A stretch of 64,000 nucleotides of DNA from Neofusicoccum parvum (taxonomy: Eukaryota > Ascomycota > Dothideomycetes > Botryosphaeriales > Botryosphaeriaceae): positions 1,550,001 to 1,614,000 of the forward strand of contig CP087214.1 in assembly GCA_020912385.1 (NCBI GenBank), in the 5' to 3' direction. The position numbers and the translations under genes were made by a program. Positions 1 to 12,213 of the stretch are shown here, piece by piece (position 1 is the first letter of the stretch; each line of letters begins with the position of its first letter). The notes beneath the pieces were generated by a model. That model was not told the origin of the DNA, searched no databases, and saw nothing but the letters and a program-made list of their open reading frames with translations.

Positions 1-1573
1 CTGGCGCGGATCCCACAGCGCCGTCCTGCACTTCCACGAGAAGGTCACGGCCAACAACCTCGCGTACAAGGGCGTCCATCCCATTGTCTCGCTGGAATCG
101 CACCAGGAAAACCTGGCCCTCCTGGTGCAGAGCGCCATCAGGCACCTCCCGAAGCAGGCCGCCGTCGACGAAGACGACGACCACGCCCGGTCCGTCGTCC
201 ACCGCGTCGCCACGGACAAGCTCGAGTACCGCCAGCGCCCAGACTTCATTTCCGTCACGCGCGGCCCCGGAATGCGCGCGAATCTCTTCACGGGCCTGGA
301 CACGGCCAAGGGCCTTGCCGCCGCTTGGAACATTCCCCTCGTCGGCGTGCACCACATGCACGCCCACGCCCTGACCCCGCGCCTGGTGTCCGCGCTCGCC
401 CGCCGCCCGCCCGCCTCGTACGCGGCGTCGCTCAGCAGCCTGTTCCACCCGGGCCCGGACGAGCCCCCCGCCGAGCCGGCCTTCCCCTTCCTCTCCGTGC
501 TGGTCTCGGGCGGCCACACGCTGGTCATCAGCTCCGAGGCCCTCACCCAGCACCGCGTCCTCGGCTCCACCACCGACTGCGCCGTCGGCGACTGCCTGGA
601 CAAGGCCGCCCGCCTGATCGTGCCGCCGCCGCTCCTGGCCCGCAGCGGCGACACCATGTACGGCCGCCTGCTCGAGGCCTTCGCGTTCCCCGCCGGCGGC
701 CCCGCCGACTACGGGTACGTGCCGCCCCGGAATAGGGGCGAGGAGCTCGCGCGCCGGCCCTCGAGATGGGGATGGGCGTTCAGCCCGCCGCTGGCCGAGA
801 GCCCCAACGGCCTGCGCTCCATGTCGATGGACATGAGCTTCACGGGCCTGCACACCGCCGTGGAGCGCGTCGTGGCCTTCCGCTGGGACGCCGCCGCCGG
901 GAAGCTGAGCAAGGAGCGCCGCGAGCCCGAGGACGTGGGCGAGGACGAGCGGAGGGGCATGGCGACCGAGGTCATGCGCGTCGCGTTCGAGCATCTGGCC
1001 GGCCGCATACTGCTGGCGCTGCAGGCTGTCGAGTTGAGGGACGAGCGGCTGGCAAAGACCATGTCGGTTGTTGTTAGTGGTGGCGTTGCGGCGAACCGAT
1101 ATTTGCGGCATGTGTAAGTGATTTCCCCTTCTTCTTCTCTCTCTTTCTCCTGTGTTGATCCTGCCACCCCTAATCCGTGTTTGTCGTATCTTCTCCGTTG
1201 CGCTTCGGATATATTTGCTCGGCAGAGCGACCATGGCAAGTCTTGTGGATGGACGTCGTAAGCTTCTCGTACACATATTCAAGACTGGCCATCTAGGGTG
1301 GTAGGTTCGACGTCTGGGGCACGCAGCGAGATCGGTTTTCCAGAACCCGACAGAGCTGACAGCTAACAAAGCCTCTCCACCTTCCTCGCCGCCCGCGGCT
1401 ACCCGGACATCAAGCTCGTCTACCCGCCCCCGGAGCTGTGCACAGACAACGCGGCCATGATCGCCTGGGCCGGCGTCGAGATGTTCCGCGCGGGCCACAC
1501 CTCGCCGCTCGTCTGCCGCGCCCTGCGGAAGTGGAGTTTGGAGGAGCTGCTGACTCCTCCCAACGGGAATTGA
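1..1573 (+). CDS. QRI7: tRNA N6-adenosine threonylcarbamoyltransferase, mitochondrial Qri7 type (5' truncated)
   Basis: The gene enters from the left edge; the first full codon starts at base 2. Exons are 1-1113 and 1372-1573, giving 437 visible residues. The intron (GTAAGTG...AACAAAG, 258 bp) restores the frame from HV into LSTFLAARGYP. Visible Kae1/Qri7/TsaD signatures are VTANNLAYKGVHP followed by ESHQENL, the metal-binding HHMHAHAL, VSGGHTLV, VSGGVAANRYL and the late CTDNAAMIAWAG. The family transfers threonylcarbamoyl to A37 of ANN-decoding tRNAs; Qri7 does this in mitochondria. Qri7 is preferred over cytosolic Kae1 because of the bacterial-like ESHQENL segment and the insertions between motifs, but the missing N-terminus (targeting peptide) would decide it. 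A candidate AATAAA lies at 1693-1698. Confidence 0.9.
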
Positions 1574-2352
1574 AATTGAAGATGATGTGTTGTGATGATG
1601 ATATGATAAAGGAGGTGGCGCGGGGCTGATAATAAGCGAGTGCGGATTGCACGAAGGTACTTGCTTCCCTCACTGGTTTTGTTGGGGAGAGTAATAAAAC
1701 CGCAGGCATTAACGGGGTGCCTGGGGATATATTGGTGGCGCTGATGAGGGGTGGTTTGTTCTGGTAGGTTGGTTTTGCACGTGGTTCTATTTTGGGTTGG
1801 AGGTCGTGCATTTCGGTAGAGAGGGCGTGGGACAAGGGTACGGTAGGTCGTGCGCTGGCTTCAAGGAACAGGCAGGATCCCCGAGCAGATCCGGTTGATG
1901 AATCGTCACGATTTCGCTTCGCCGTTTCTTTCTTCAATTGGCTGTCTTACTATCTTTATCTACAAATGTATCTACGAATGTACGTCAGGAGCCTGTACAG
2001 ACTTCAGGGCGTCAAAGAAGGAACAATGGATTGTGTAATACCTGCCTGTCCCCGTTGACATGAGTAACAATTGACGATAGCCGAAGGCTTGATCCACTCC
2101 GATCGACCACCGACAGCAAGCCAGCCGAAACAGGCAATGAACCTCTAGACACGACAAGAAGACAATCCGCCAGAATAGCGTCACTCGCAGCCCCAAAAAA
2201 CTTGGCAGAGAAGGGTATGATATTTTTGGCTACGAACCTACTTCCAGCCGACTCTTTCTAACAAAAGCGCCCCAATAGAATGCAATCAACCAATCATTCC
2301 CAATCTCACCTTCCCCAAGATCCCCCAACTCTTTGGCTGACGTCCTCGCTCT
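1574..2352. other. intergenic, convergent 3' ends
   Basis: Spacer between QRI7 (plus) and APA2 (minus), both ending towards it. I see a candidate polyadenylation signal AATAAA at 1693-1698 and no supported gene. Confidence 0.5.
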
Positions 2353-3682
2353 TCACAGCCGACTGCCTTCTTCCCACGGTATACCCGTAGCCTCCAGCAG
2401 TTCCGTCAGCGCCCTCGGCTCGGCCTTGAGCAGCTCCCACTGGTCCTCAGCCTTGACCATGAGGGTGCCGCCGAGCACGGTGCCGTTGAGCTCGACGAGG
2501 GCGTCGGGGAGCGGGGAGCCGTCGGCATTCTTCAAGACGTCGCCGCCGCGCCGGCGCGGGGCGATGACCATGGCCTCGGTGGTCAGGGCCATGTTGTAGC
2601 TTATCGACGAGCGGGCGTCGGCGGTGGGGTGCAGCGACAGCGACGTGTTGGGATGCGAGGCGATGTACTTGCGGACGAACTCGACGGCCGTCGAGTGCAG
2701 CGCCGTGTAGATGGTGTGCAGCTCGGGCCCGGACGCGTTGGGCGGGATGCGCGAGGCGAAGTGGGCGAAGGGGATGGAGGTGTCGGAGATGAAGCCAGTG
2801 GAGACTGCAGGGGAGAAAGGAGAAAAAACACCCTCTTGTCAGCTTTTGATTGGTCTCCCCCGGTGGTGACACCATCAGGCGAATGGATGGGGCAGGGAAA
2901 AAGACGGGTTTCACGCACCAGAATGCGGGGATTTTAGGATGCGGTCGACCAGCAGGTCCCAGCCATCGGTTGCCGGGCTGCTACGCATGTTGTCGACGGG
3001 CAGGAACTGCAGGTGGCGGTGCGGCTGGCTGGCGCCGCTGTGCTCGCCCGAGTTGAAGAAGGCGAACAGGCGGCCGCCGACCATGGGGCCCCTCTTGGCC
3101 CGCTCCCACTCGGCTAGCGTGGCGTAGGTCGCGTCGAGGTCGTCCTGCTCCAGCAGCTGCGTCTGCGGCTTGTTCTCCTTGGTGGCGATGATCAGGTGGT
3201 CGCGGATGACGGGGAACTTGTTCAGGACGAGGAGGTGCGACGGCTCGGCGGGCTCCGGCACCGCGGCCACGAGCAGGTCGTCGGACGGGGCCTCGAACGG
3301 GTCGAACTTCTTCTGGGGCGGCTCATCGGGGGCGGCGGGGTCGTCGGCGGCGGCGGCGGGCGCGGGGGCAGGCTTCTTCGCGAGGGCCGGGCAGTAGCGG
3401 AGTTGGAACTGCGCAGGGGACGGCGCTGTTAGGGAGAGGTGCTTCTTGTCGTGGTGGTGGCTGGAGTGGGTGGAGAGACGAGGATGGGCGGAAACGGCTG
3501 TTTGGCTCTGCTCTTGCGGGATTGTTCTGGCGGCGGCTCTACTTACGCACCGGTACTCCTGAGGTGGTGCGGATCACGCAGACGTCGGTGGCGGAGAAGG
3601 TCAGGCTCTGCTTCTCCGCCGCCGCGGTGAATTTGGCCTCGACGAGGGCAGGGAGGGGCTGCTCGAGCTGGAAGCTACGCAT
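2353..3682 (-). CDS. APA2: Ap4A phosphorylase II (ATP adenylyltransferase)
   Basis: Three exons, complement(2353-2804, 2919-3408, 3551-3682), give 357 residues, normal for fungal Apa1/Apa2. The start at 3682 has a good CACCATG context and yields MRSFQLEQPLPALVEAKF. Intron 1 (142 bp) joins SGVP to FQLRYCPALAKK and intron 2 (114 bp) joins SPHS to VSTGFISD. The HIT-superfamily catalytic motif GASQPHRHLQF is at about residues 168-178, with the active histidine in HRH. The enzyme splits diadenosine tetraphosphate with phosphate to ATP and ADP, in the cytosol. A short Pro/Ala-rich linker (PAPAPAAAADDPAAPDE) follows exon 1. Assignment to the family is firm; APA2 rather than APA1 is a naming convenience. 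Confidence 0.92.
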
Positions 3683-4310
3683 GGTGGAGGCCGGGCGGGT
3701 AGTGAGGCCGGCGAGGGCGCGCAGCGGACGAAAGTGAGGCGTACGGCCGCCGGCTCTGGCGCTGCGGCGGGCTGGGCAAGACCAATGAGCGAGGACGCGA
3801 GTCGTAGGAGGCATCCAAAGTGGGCGGCATGTGGGTTTTGAGGAGGTTGTTGGATCCCGGCCTATGACGAAGCGCGCCCGGGCCGGCCCGTGACGAGTGC
3901 GCCACGCCCGCCGCCCCTCCTCTCCCTGCACTGCTGCGCGCAAAGAGTGCAAGAAACTGCGGGCTGCATGTCTAGCTACTGCGTGCTGCTGCTGCTGCTG
4001 CTGCCGCGGCGTGACGCGCGCCGCCCGCTCTGCAAGGCCCAGCGCCGCCCGCCCGCCCCGCCCCGCCGCACCCGCGCTGTGCTACCTACAATGCCGCGCA
4101 CCCGCCCAGGACGCCCCGCCGATTACGCTGGAAAAACACAGAAAAACACGAGTCGCCCGAAAGAAAGAATAGGGCCACTGGGCACCGCGCCAGACCCCAT
4201 GACGCAACGGCCGCCCGCATCGAGTAGGCCAAGTGAACATCGCCGCTGCTGACGCACAGAGAGACACTCGCTCCCGGGCCCGCTGAACGAAGCGCCACCG
4301 CGCCGCCAGC
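3683..4310. other. intergenic with CTG microsatellite
   Basis: Promoter side of APA2 and 3' side of the Myb-like gene. It is GC-rich and holds a run of about seven CTG units at 3983-4003. No gene supported. Confidence 0.5.
3983..4003. repeat. CTG trinucleotide microsatellite
   Basis: About seven uninterrupted CTG/GCT units inside the APA2 upstream region. Not in a supported coding frame. Confidence 0.8.
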
Positions 4311-6155
4311 TCACTGCATCCCCTGGATCTTCAGCCACTGCTTCTTGCACGTCGCGTTGCCAAAGTGGTACGATCCGCCGTGCTCGAAGATGTAGTCGGC
4401 CACCTTCCTCCACGGCACCTTGCTAGCGTCGACGTCCATCTCGTCGACATCCAGCGCCGCCGCGTCCACCCCAGGGTACAGCGACCCGGCCATGAGCATC
4501 TTGACGCCCTCGCGGAGCAAGTGAACCTGCAATCTTGTTCGAATCAGTAGTCCCAGCTGTTGCGAAGGAGTAGCTAGCACTCACGTCCTCGGCCATCCAC
4601 AACGGCTTGCGCACCCGCTCCTCGCGGTTCTTGGTCAGCGTCCGGTAGCGGCCCCTGAGCGTCGACTCGGCCTCCGTGAACCCGCCCTTGTCCCTGATCT
4701 GCCGATACGACATGCCCGCCCTCTTCCACTTCACCAGCAGCTTGTCTTTCTTCTTTCCCTCGATCGTGGCGCGGCTGTCCCCCTTGCGTGCGTGCGGCGG
4801 CGGACCCCACTCCAGTGGCCTTCTTGTCTGCGACGGGAGCGTGCCAAAGCGGTTGTGGCCCTCTGCCCGTGGACGTGGGTTGCGCTGGCGGCAGTGCTCG
4901 TTGCTGCGGTGGTCGGCGTGCGCGTGGTGCTCGCCAGGGTAGCTGCTGGACAGGTCTTCGAGGTCGGAGGCAGGTGAGGCTTGCGAGTAGGTCAGGGCAG
5001 GCATGGGCATAGTGGCCAAGTCGACGCTGCTGCAGAAGCTTCGCTTGTCGAAGCTAGCCTGTGCATCTGCTGGAAGGTTAGGTGAGGTGGGCGAAGCTAT
5101 TTCGCTCTCGCTGGAGAAGCTGTTGTTGCCGTACGACGTCTGACATTCCGGCCATGTGGGTGAGATCGAGTAGGAATCGTCAAGAACAGAGTTCTGGTTC
5201 TGTGCAAAGCTCAATGCTTGAGGGCCATGAGCCGACGCTGTTGCGTGGAGAGGAAGACCGTGGAAGTCCGTAGCGAATGTAGGCGGCGAGGGGAAAAACG
5301 ATTGTGTAGTAATGTCTGGGCACTGGTCCATTGGGTTGAACATGTCCCAGGATCGATCGTGCAAGCTGGGCGGAGCGACAATCGATGGGTCCGAGCTGGC
5401 GTTGTTGTAAGACACGGCGCTATCTGCTTGGTTCCCGAAAGGTATGCCACCAGTGGAAGAGTAGGACGACGGTATCATCGAGGGCACGGCGGCCGCCGAA
5501 TGCTGCGTGAAATCGGTCTGCTCCGGTTTTAAAGCGGAGTCGGAGGATGGCTGAAATGCGTTGATGGTGGCGTTATCGGTGAGTGGCGGAGGCCATGCGT
5601 TGGTTTGGAGTTGGGTGGCGATGCTGCTCTGGTTAGAAGCGCGGCTTGATTGTGAAGTGATGGAGGCCGGCCGTGGCGGCCATCTATCATTCAGGGTGCC
5701 GGCGTGCCCGTTGCTGGGAACGGGCACAGAGACGAGCGGTTGAGGTTGCTGCTGAGGCAGGTGAGGCGGCGTGACGCTCCAAGAACTCTGTGGGGGGCCA
5801 GACGGGAAGAAGTCACTGATGGTGGAGCTCCCGAATGGGTTCACATTGCTGAAGGGAGTGTCATCCTCGAATTTGAGAAATTCCTGCAGCTTGTCAGCAT
5901 CAGCGCAATAAGGATGCGCGACGGCGAACGTACGTTCCAATCAGGACTATCCATGAAGCTCTGTGTCTCGAATAGCCGTGGGTGAAGTTGTGGGGGAAAG
6001 TGACACGGGACAACGCGCGGTCTCTTGGGCAAGACAAAATGCGGCGGGGGGTCTATGGGCCATTGTTGGCCGTTGAAGGCGTTCATATTTGTGGCTGGTT
6101 CCCCGGAGTTCCAAGCCTGGGCCTGCTGCGGCGGTTGCAGCATCCCGCAAGGCAT
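4311..6155 (-). CDS. Myb/SANT-like DNA-binding protein
   Basis: Three exons, complement(4311-4526, 4585-5883, 5934-6155), give 578 residues. Introns are 58 and 50 bp, both phase 0, with clean GTGAGT and GTACGT donors. The first 400 residues are low complexity (Ser, Pro, Gln, Asn), as in fungal transcription factors. The C-terminal region (about 415-578) is basic and conserved in style: KKKDKLLVKWKRAGMSYRQI, then FTEAESTLRGRYRTLTK, RKPLWMAED, and after intron 2 VPWRKVADYIFEHGGSYHFG followed by NATCKKQW. This tryptophan-containing helical arrangement matches Myb-like domains of uncharacterised ascomycete proteins. A nuclear transcriptional role is inferred. The start at 6155 is the first ATG in an open frame; an upstream exon cannot be excluded. 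Confidence 0.82.
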
Positions 6156-8967
6156 CGAAAGGTTACCTGCTTTGGGTCTTGCAAGTAGCCCGCTTCGCCG
6201 GCGGAAAGAAAAAAAAAATCCAGGAATATAAGAGGGCAGCTCCTTGCAAGCGATGCAGCCTTTCTTTGTCGTGCTGGCGAGTTCCTATGCGGGTTCGTTG
6301 GATGAAGTTGCGGCTAGGGATTATGCAGGTGAAACATAGCCCTGTCGGGGATGGTGTTGACGATGGTCAATGGGGACTTGCTGACCGCCTCGCGTGGGGT
6401 ACACCGTAAGGCTGCTTGATGACAGCGACAAGACTCTTCGGGATTCTGGTAACCTTATATCCGTGGAAACTCCTCTCGGGGATGGCGTGCTGGGCCGTAG
6501 CAAATATCTCAGTTGAGCCGGGGAACTGGGCGGCAAGTTCTCCAGGCGTGATGTGCTGCCACGTCCTGCAGCAGATGGCCTTGGGACGGAATGCCTCCAA
6601 TCTGAGGGACGAGGGCGTGCTGGCATGCTTGTCAGAAGAACAACTTGTTGTGGTGCTTTCCTTCGGGTCGCACCTTTGCCCAAACCTGCAGAAGCTGATG
6701 GCGGGGCGCTAGATGACAATGCGAACTCGATCACGACCGTTACGCCGTTTATTCGTGGAGATTTGGTGCGGGACAACGTTCGTCTTAACAATGGCAAACA
6801 GAACAGCAGCGATTGTAGGTGGCAGCGGAACTGCCAACGAACCCGGAGTGCAAGATTTGGGGATTCGAAGAAAGAGACTAGCAGAGGTTATTGCAACAAA
6901 ACAAGAAACCAGACAAATGGCCGCCCAAAGGAAGTTTTGCGTTGGTGGCCAGTCAACGAGGAGTAGCCCTCTGCACCATCTCACTGCACGTAGAGGGTGT
7001 TCCGCTTAAGACATTTTGCCATCGCCCAGATTAATCTTGCCGGAGACCAGCCCAGAGGCGCCGCCGTTTGACGCCGCGCGGGACAATCTTTCCCCTCATG
7101 CACGACCGCTGCGCCGTGAGTGATGTCTGTGCATGGCGAGACCGCTGTACTGCAATCGAGTACGCGGGAACGAACCGCAAAGCAGCTGCCTCTCATATCG
7201 GTTACGAACGGTTGTGGGCACGGCACCAAAGCCTTTGTGGAAGTTCAAAACAATGGAGAGGCAGGGTATATCACAGAGCGAGAGGTTTGATGGCAGCAGA
7301 AGTGGGTCACTCGAGCACCACGAGACCAGGTAATACTCGAGGCTGCTGCCCACTCTCCCCAGGCTGGCCCCACCGCGTCTACCGTAGTCCATAAAGCCAG
7401 ATTTTCTGGGCGCCTGCAGATCGTCGGCATATCGACAGGGTCTCTCAATGCGGGGGACCTGCGCGACCTGTCAGAAACTGCTACCCCCTATATAGCAGCC
7501 GAGCCGAATCAAGCGCTGCCCGTTCCTGAGGATATGAGAGCGGATGGACGGCTGTCCAATCCAGGCGGTGGGCCGGTGTCACGGAACACTGCAGCTTGTC
7601 GTGGCCAACAGGCCAGCCACACCCCCGAATCTCTGTGTAACTAATATGTTTCTCCTCTCACATGCGGCTCCATACAAGTTCAAGAGGGGTGTTTGCAACT
7701 TCTCAACTCAACAACAACGTTGAAAATCGTTGACATCAGAGTTCGTGTGCTGCCGTGCCGAGAATGAGGCCTGCCTTAGTCCCAAGGGCTTTCAGACCAA
7801 TCAAGCACGTCTTCGCTCTAATGAGCCTTCCGTGGCTGCGAGACTGGGAAGACCTCTAGCGCCGATGTTTTGTTGGTGGACGGAAACGTCCGCAGGCACT
7901 CGCTCCCGTCTCTTCACGACGAAACGCGGCCGCGAGACACCCATGCACAGCTGTCACGACATGAAATATTTTGGCTTTGAACGCGGCTATCAAGCCACGC
8001 GACGATGCCGTTATGACATCTCGCATGCCGCTGATCAGGTAGAGCAAAAACGGTCTTGCATGTGGAAGGTCTGCACCTGCTGTCAGAACAAGCTACCAAC
8101 AGCTGTTCCGGTCGCACACACAGAGGAGAAAAAGACGATGCATGCGCCCCTCCCGCAGCGCCCCTGTCCCTGCCCACATCTCGCACGACCATACCAGTAG
8201 CCCGGCCATATCCGCCGCAGCGCGCAGCAGGCAGATGTCAGTAGTCGCAGCCAGGATCCCGATCGGCTCCCCGCGCACGCACACGCCGACCCCTGAGTGC
8301 CAGATAAGTCTAGGCGTGACGCAGACGCTCGCACTCTATCCGCCGGATCTTGCAGCCTGCAGCTGCCGACGGGTAGCGGTAAGAAAGGAGAGAGGGTGGG
8401 TTTGCGCTTGCGCCGCGCCCGGGCGTTGATGGGATGTGCCGTTTGCTGCGGGATAGCGCTTGCTGACGCACTGCAGAATGTCTCGCAGCAGCGGCCTGCT
8501 GGGTGGCAGCGACGCAGATGAGCACCCCATTGGGCGAGGGAAGACACCCTTGCCCTTATTTCTCTTGCTGGCGGGTACGGCAAGGGCCGATCCGCATCGA
8601 GACCCACCACATCAGGCATATGCATGTAGATGGGTGTGATGCAGAAACCCTTCGGATCGGAAGTGAGCTGCCAACGCCAGAAACCTTGACCGGGCGGCGT
8701 GACGGCGGTGGCGTGTGGGTGAGGTGGCGGGGGTGGGAGAGGGAAAAGCCGGAGGTTACACAGCCAAGAGAGCTCCGCCCGATTTCGCAGAGAGCTCGGG
8801 CTACCATCATGATGTAGGAGGGCGCAGCTTGTTCCCGCGGAGTGGTAATGTTTCGCGGCTTGGAAATGCAGTAATTTACCACAGGCGGACCGCGGATACA
8901 TCTGACCCGCTGCTTTATGAAACATGCCTAGGGATCCTTCATAAATGTATGCACATTGTCTACGTGT
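6156..8967. other. long intergenic region, no supported gene
   Basis: 2.8 kb upstream of the Myb-like gene and downstream of the GSTK gene. Several open frames of 60-280 codons exist on both strands, but none shows a recognisable family, codon bias or consistent splice sites. A frame at 6367-6600 (minus) has a more protein-like composition and could be an upstream exon or uORF. A TATATA-like motif occurs near 7490 without a supported downstream gene. A long regulatory leader for the Myb-like gene is possible. Confidence 0.45.
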
Positions 8968-9950
8968 TCAGAGCTTCGCTTTCCCCTTCTCTTGAATCTG
9001 GATATCGTTGAAAGGAATGCCAAGATACCGCCACATGTAATGGAACCTAAGTCTTCGTCAGTTCTTAGGGTTTCTTGTGATGGGAAGGCATCAACTCACC
9101 GGTCGCTCCCAAAGAACGGCTCCTCCTCGCCTTTGTCATTCCGCACCCAGAACCACGGACATCCGAAGGCGCCCAAGTCCAGCGCCTTCTGTGTGTTGTC
9201 AGAAAGCTTCTTCTTGTACTCAGCGCTGTTGGCGCCTTCCATGATGCGCTTCACTTCGTCGTGTGAGAAGTGGCGGGACAAGGCATCGGCCATGAGCTCG
9301 GGTTTGCTTAGGTCTAATCCCTGCTCCCACATAGCCACGAACAGTTCACGGAAGCTGGCTTCGTACTTCTCTTGAGGGAAGGTGTCTTTGACGTAGGCCA
9401 TGCAGCGTTGGGGCTGACATATCATAAGCAGCTGGAGACATGACGTTGGATGATGCTTACGAGTAGCGATAGGATGGGGAAGAAGTCGGGGGTCTTGATG
9501 TTTGGGCAGTCGAAGTAGGCTTTGGCGCGCTTGTTGTCGAAAGCGCCATAACCGGCTTTGGCAGGCAGTGTCCATGGCGGTTTGTTTCCTGATCACGTTA
9601 GCCTGTGCTTGGAGACTCGTGTCCGATTCAGGACTTCTGGGCTTGCACGGTAGAAGGCCAGGGCGCAGCTGAACGAGCATGGGTGTCTTACCACTCCCTA
9701 CGTTGATGCCGCCAAGAAAGACCGGGTTGAATCTTGCGGATGTCAGTGCGATTGCCGGAATGGGACAGAGCGGGAAACGAGCATACTCTACATCGATTCC
9801 ATGCGAGGCTAAGGCGTCCCGGTTCTTCAGCAGGTAGAGAAGGGCGAAGTAGGAGTACGGCGAGACTGATCCCTGTCAGTGACACGTTCGGGGCAGGGCA
9901 AGTAATCAGGCCTCACCGCAGTCGAGGTAGGCATCTATCTTGCCTCCCAT
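8968..9950 (-). CDS. Glutathione S-transferase kappa / DsbA-like, probably peroxisomal
   Basis: Six exons, complement(8968-9046, 9100-9413, 9461-9588, 9692-9732, 9787-9865, 9917-9950), give 224 residues, the usual length of GST kappa and 2-hydroxychromene-2-carboxylate isomerase. The N-terminus MGGKIDAYLDCVSPYSYFAL carries the family SPYSY thioredoxin-fold active-site region. FNPVFLGGINVGSGNKPPW and LGAFGCPWFWV match family motifs, including the FGCPWF cis-Pro loop. The protein ends in AKL, a peroxisomal PTS1-type tripeptide, like the ARL of human GSTK1. It probably conjugates or reduces substrates with glutathione in peroxisomes. A TATAAA lies 67 bp upstream of the ATG. It shares a 572-bp spacer with the divergent SDR gene. 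Confidence 0.9.
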
Positions 9951-10522
9951 GGTGTCAGTCTGCGGGCAGAGCTCGTCATCGGAATGCGAGAGACTCGCAG
10001 CAGAGAGAGGAGCTGGTTTATAGAGTAATCCGGGGGAGCAGCCGGGGGCGGGGCGCATTGCCAGCCGAGCCGAAGCCGACGCGAGCCCTGGACGTGACGC
10101 GCCAGCGCGCTCTCGCGCGTCGATCTTGCTCGCCGCTCCGCCGCACGCACACACACCAACGAAAGCCTGCTCGTGTTCGAGCAGGTCGCAAATCTCGGTC
10201 CCGACGAGGCACAGAACGCGCGAGGAAAAGTCGTGATTACTTCTCGGCTCGCCCAGGACAAGAGGCCACGTCTTCCTGGCTGGGTGCCGGCGGCCCTGCC
10301 GAGGCGCGACGGCCATCACTAATCATCGGCCAGCTCCCACCGCCGACATGACGCTCGTGCAGCGCTGCAGTCCGCCATCATCCCGCCGTAAAGGCAATGC
10401 GGGGAGCTGACCCCGTCCGTGAAATGGAAATAAAGATCTCACACACCCTCTGAGCTCGCCTGCAGCACTTGCTCTTACTCGCCTACTGGACTGATCGGCA
10501 AACCCTCGTCAGATTCATCACC
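9951..10522. other. divergent intergenic promoter region
   Basis: 572 bp between the start codons of the GSTK gene (minus) and the HSDL2-like gene (plus). Both may be peroxisomal or lipid-related enzymes, so co-regulation is possible but unproven. Confidence 0.5.
10017..10022 (-). promoter_or_regulatory. TATA-box candidate of the GSTK gene
   Basis: TATAAA on the minus strand, 67 bp upstream of the start codon at 9950. Position and sequence fit a core promoter; no experimental support. Confidence 0.4.
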
Positions 10523-11554
10523 ATGGAGAGCTCCAAACAGGTGGCACTCGTTGTCGGCGCGTCCAGAGGCATTGGCCGACAGGTTGCAGTTGACCTCGCC
10601 CGAGCCGGCTACAGAGGTGAGTCGTGCGCTGTGTAGCCCTTCTATGAGACAATGTTCTGACACCTACAGTCGTTGTGTCTGCCAAAAGCACCTCGGACGC
10701 GTCCAAGGTCCATCCGTTTCCGCCTGACCCGAACTCGTCCCAGTCGACCATCAACACTGTGGCGCGAGAGATACAGGAGGCTGGTGGTGAGGCCATAGCC
10801 ATTGCCGCCGACACACGCGACCCCGAAGCCGTCAAGAACATGGTCGATCAAGCTGTCGCTACGTTCGGACGCCTGGACGTCCTGGTCTACAATTCTGGTG
10901 CCATCTGGTGGGCTTCGATTGAGAACACGCCGTTCAAGCGGTACAAGTTGATGCAGCAGGTCAATGTGGAGGGACTGTACAGCACTGTCCAGGCAGCTCT
11001 GCCACATTTCAAGACGCAAGATTGGAAGGGCCGCATCATCGTCGTCAGCCCTCCTATCTACTCACGATTCTTCAGAGGAAAGGCTGCCTACGCCATGGGC
11101 AAGGTTGCAATGAGTGTCCTGACGAAGGGGCTAGCAATGGACTTTATGCGAGAAGGTAAGAAGGACATGGCAATTTCAAGCATGTGGGTCGCCACAGCCA
11201 TTCAGTCGGCTGCCACGGTTGGCAGGGATGCCGAGGTTGTCAATGATCTGAGGAAGCCGGTAAGTACCATGGCGTCTAGCCCAGGCCATGCACTAAGAAT
11301 GGGACAAGACTATCTTCTCCGACGCCGTCCTCGCCATGCTTCGAGCTCCTGCTCCAGAGGTCAACGGGTGTCTCGAGGTGGACGAAGACTTTCTTCGCAA
11401 GACCGGTGTTACCGACTTCTCCAAATACAGTCTGGTACCTGGGTCAAGTCCGAGAAGAATCATGCCGGCAGAATTTCCAGACCTTACTGTTGCAGAGCAA
11501 GAGGATGAAGGCCGGCGGATGGACAGCTCCAAAACGAGGACATCAAGAATGTAG
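10523..11554 (+). CDS. HSDL2-like short-chain dehydrogenase/reductase
   Basis: Three exons (10523-10616, 10670-11259, 11309-11554) give 309 residues. The start has CACCATGG context. The N-terminal Rossmann glycine motif is GASRGIG and the NNAG-equivalent is YNSGA. The catalytic residues are Ser about 159 (VVSPPI), Tyr172 and Lys176 (YAMGK). The SPPI segment and a later WVATAIQSAA resemble SPPL and WPKTAIHTAA of hydroxysteroid dehydrogenase-like 2, which is why HSDL2-like is chosen over a generic SDR. HSDL2 proteins act on fatty-acid or steroid-like substrates, commonly in peroxisomes or mitochondria. There is no C-terminal SCP2 domain, and the C-terminus is polar. The substrate is unknown. 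Confidence 0.87.
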
Positions 11555-12213
11555 TATGCGACCCCTGGGTGGATCCTGTGCCAAGTGGCGAAGCGTTCCG
11601 CCAAGGTTGAGGTTGACATTGCCGTGTCCGAACACTCTGAATTTTGCTAAAAGACTAGTTTATCCAACATCTGAACACGACATTCATCTACTCATCGTGT
11701 GTGCAGGTGAAAGTACCCTGGACCAGCAAGACGAAGTCTGTCATCGTCCCATCTGATCCAAATGAGGTCGCCGAGCCGAGAAACTTCCTCGCGTTGTCTT
11801 TCCTTACTTGTGTTCCCTCAAGTCCTTGGCCTGGCTCTACTTGACATGCTCTCGCACGGCAACATAAATTTTTGCCAAAAAACCAAGCATTTCGATCTCC
11901 CCGTCCGTGGTCTGGTCTCTTTCCAAGCCCAGCACCAAGAGAGTGTCCATTCCATCGCGTCAACATTGTTTTTCTAATTCGAGGCGCGCGCTTCGCGTAG
12001 TGATCAATGGGGAGCAGAACAAAAGCTAGTTCAACTTCCAGCATCTGGGCTCCTTCGGCTTCACCAGAGTCTCCTCTGAGTTTAAGCGATCTCCTCAGGG
12101 CTCGCTTCGGACTTTTCACTCATTGCCTCGATTGTGAATCCTCTTTTTTCACTCATTTGGGGCAGCATCACACGTTCTTTACTAACATCTAGGTTGCCGG
12201 ACTGTCGTCCAGG
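11555..12213. other. intergenic upstream of the giant LysM-PAN gene
   Basis: 659 bp between the SDR stop and the giant gene start; presumably holds the latter's promoter. An AT-rich ATAAATTTTT stretch is at about 11864-11873. No gene supported. Confidence 0.5.

Noticed and set aside
7730..8200. 156-codon plus-strand frame downstream of a TATATA motif
   Set aside because: Begins at a non-ATG codon and has a random-looking composition. A TATA-like motif alone is not enough.
8083..8925. 280-codon minus-strand frame
   Set aside because: Low-complexity His/Pro/Ser composition, overlapping equally long frames on the other strand. No codon bias or family.
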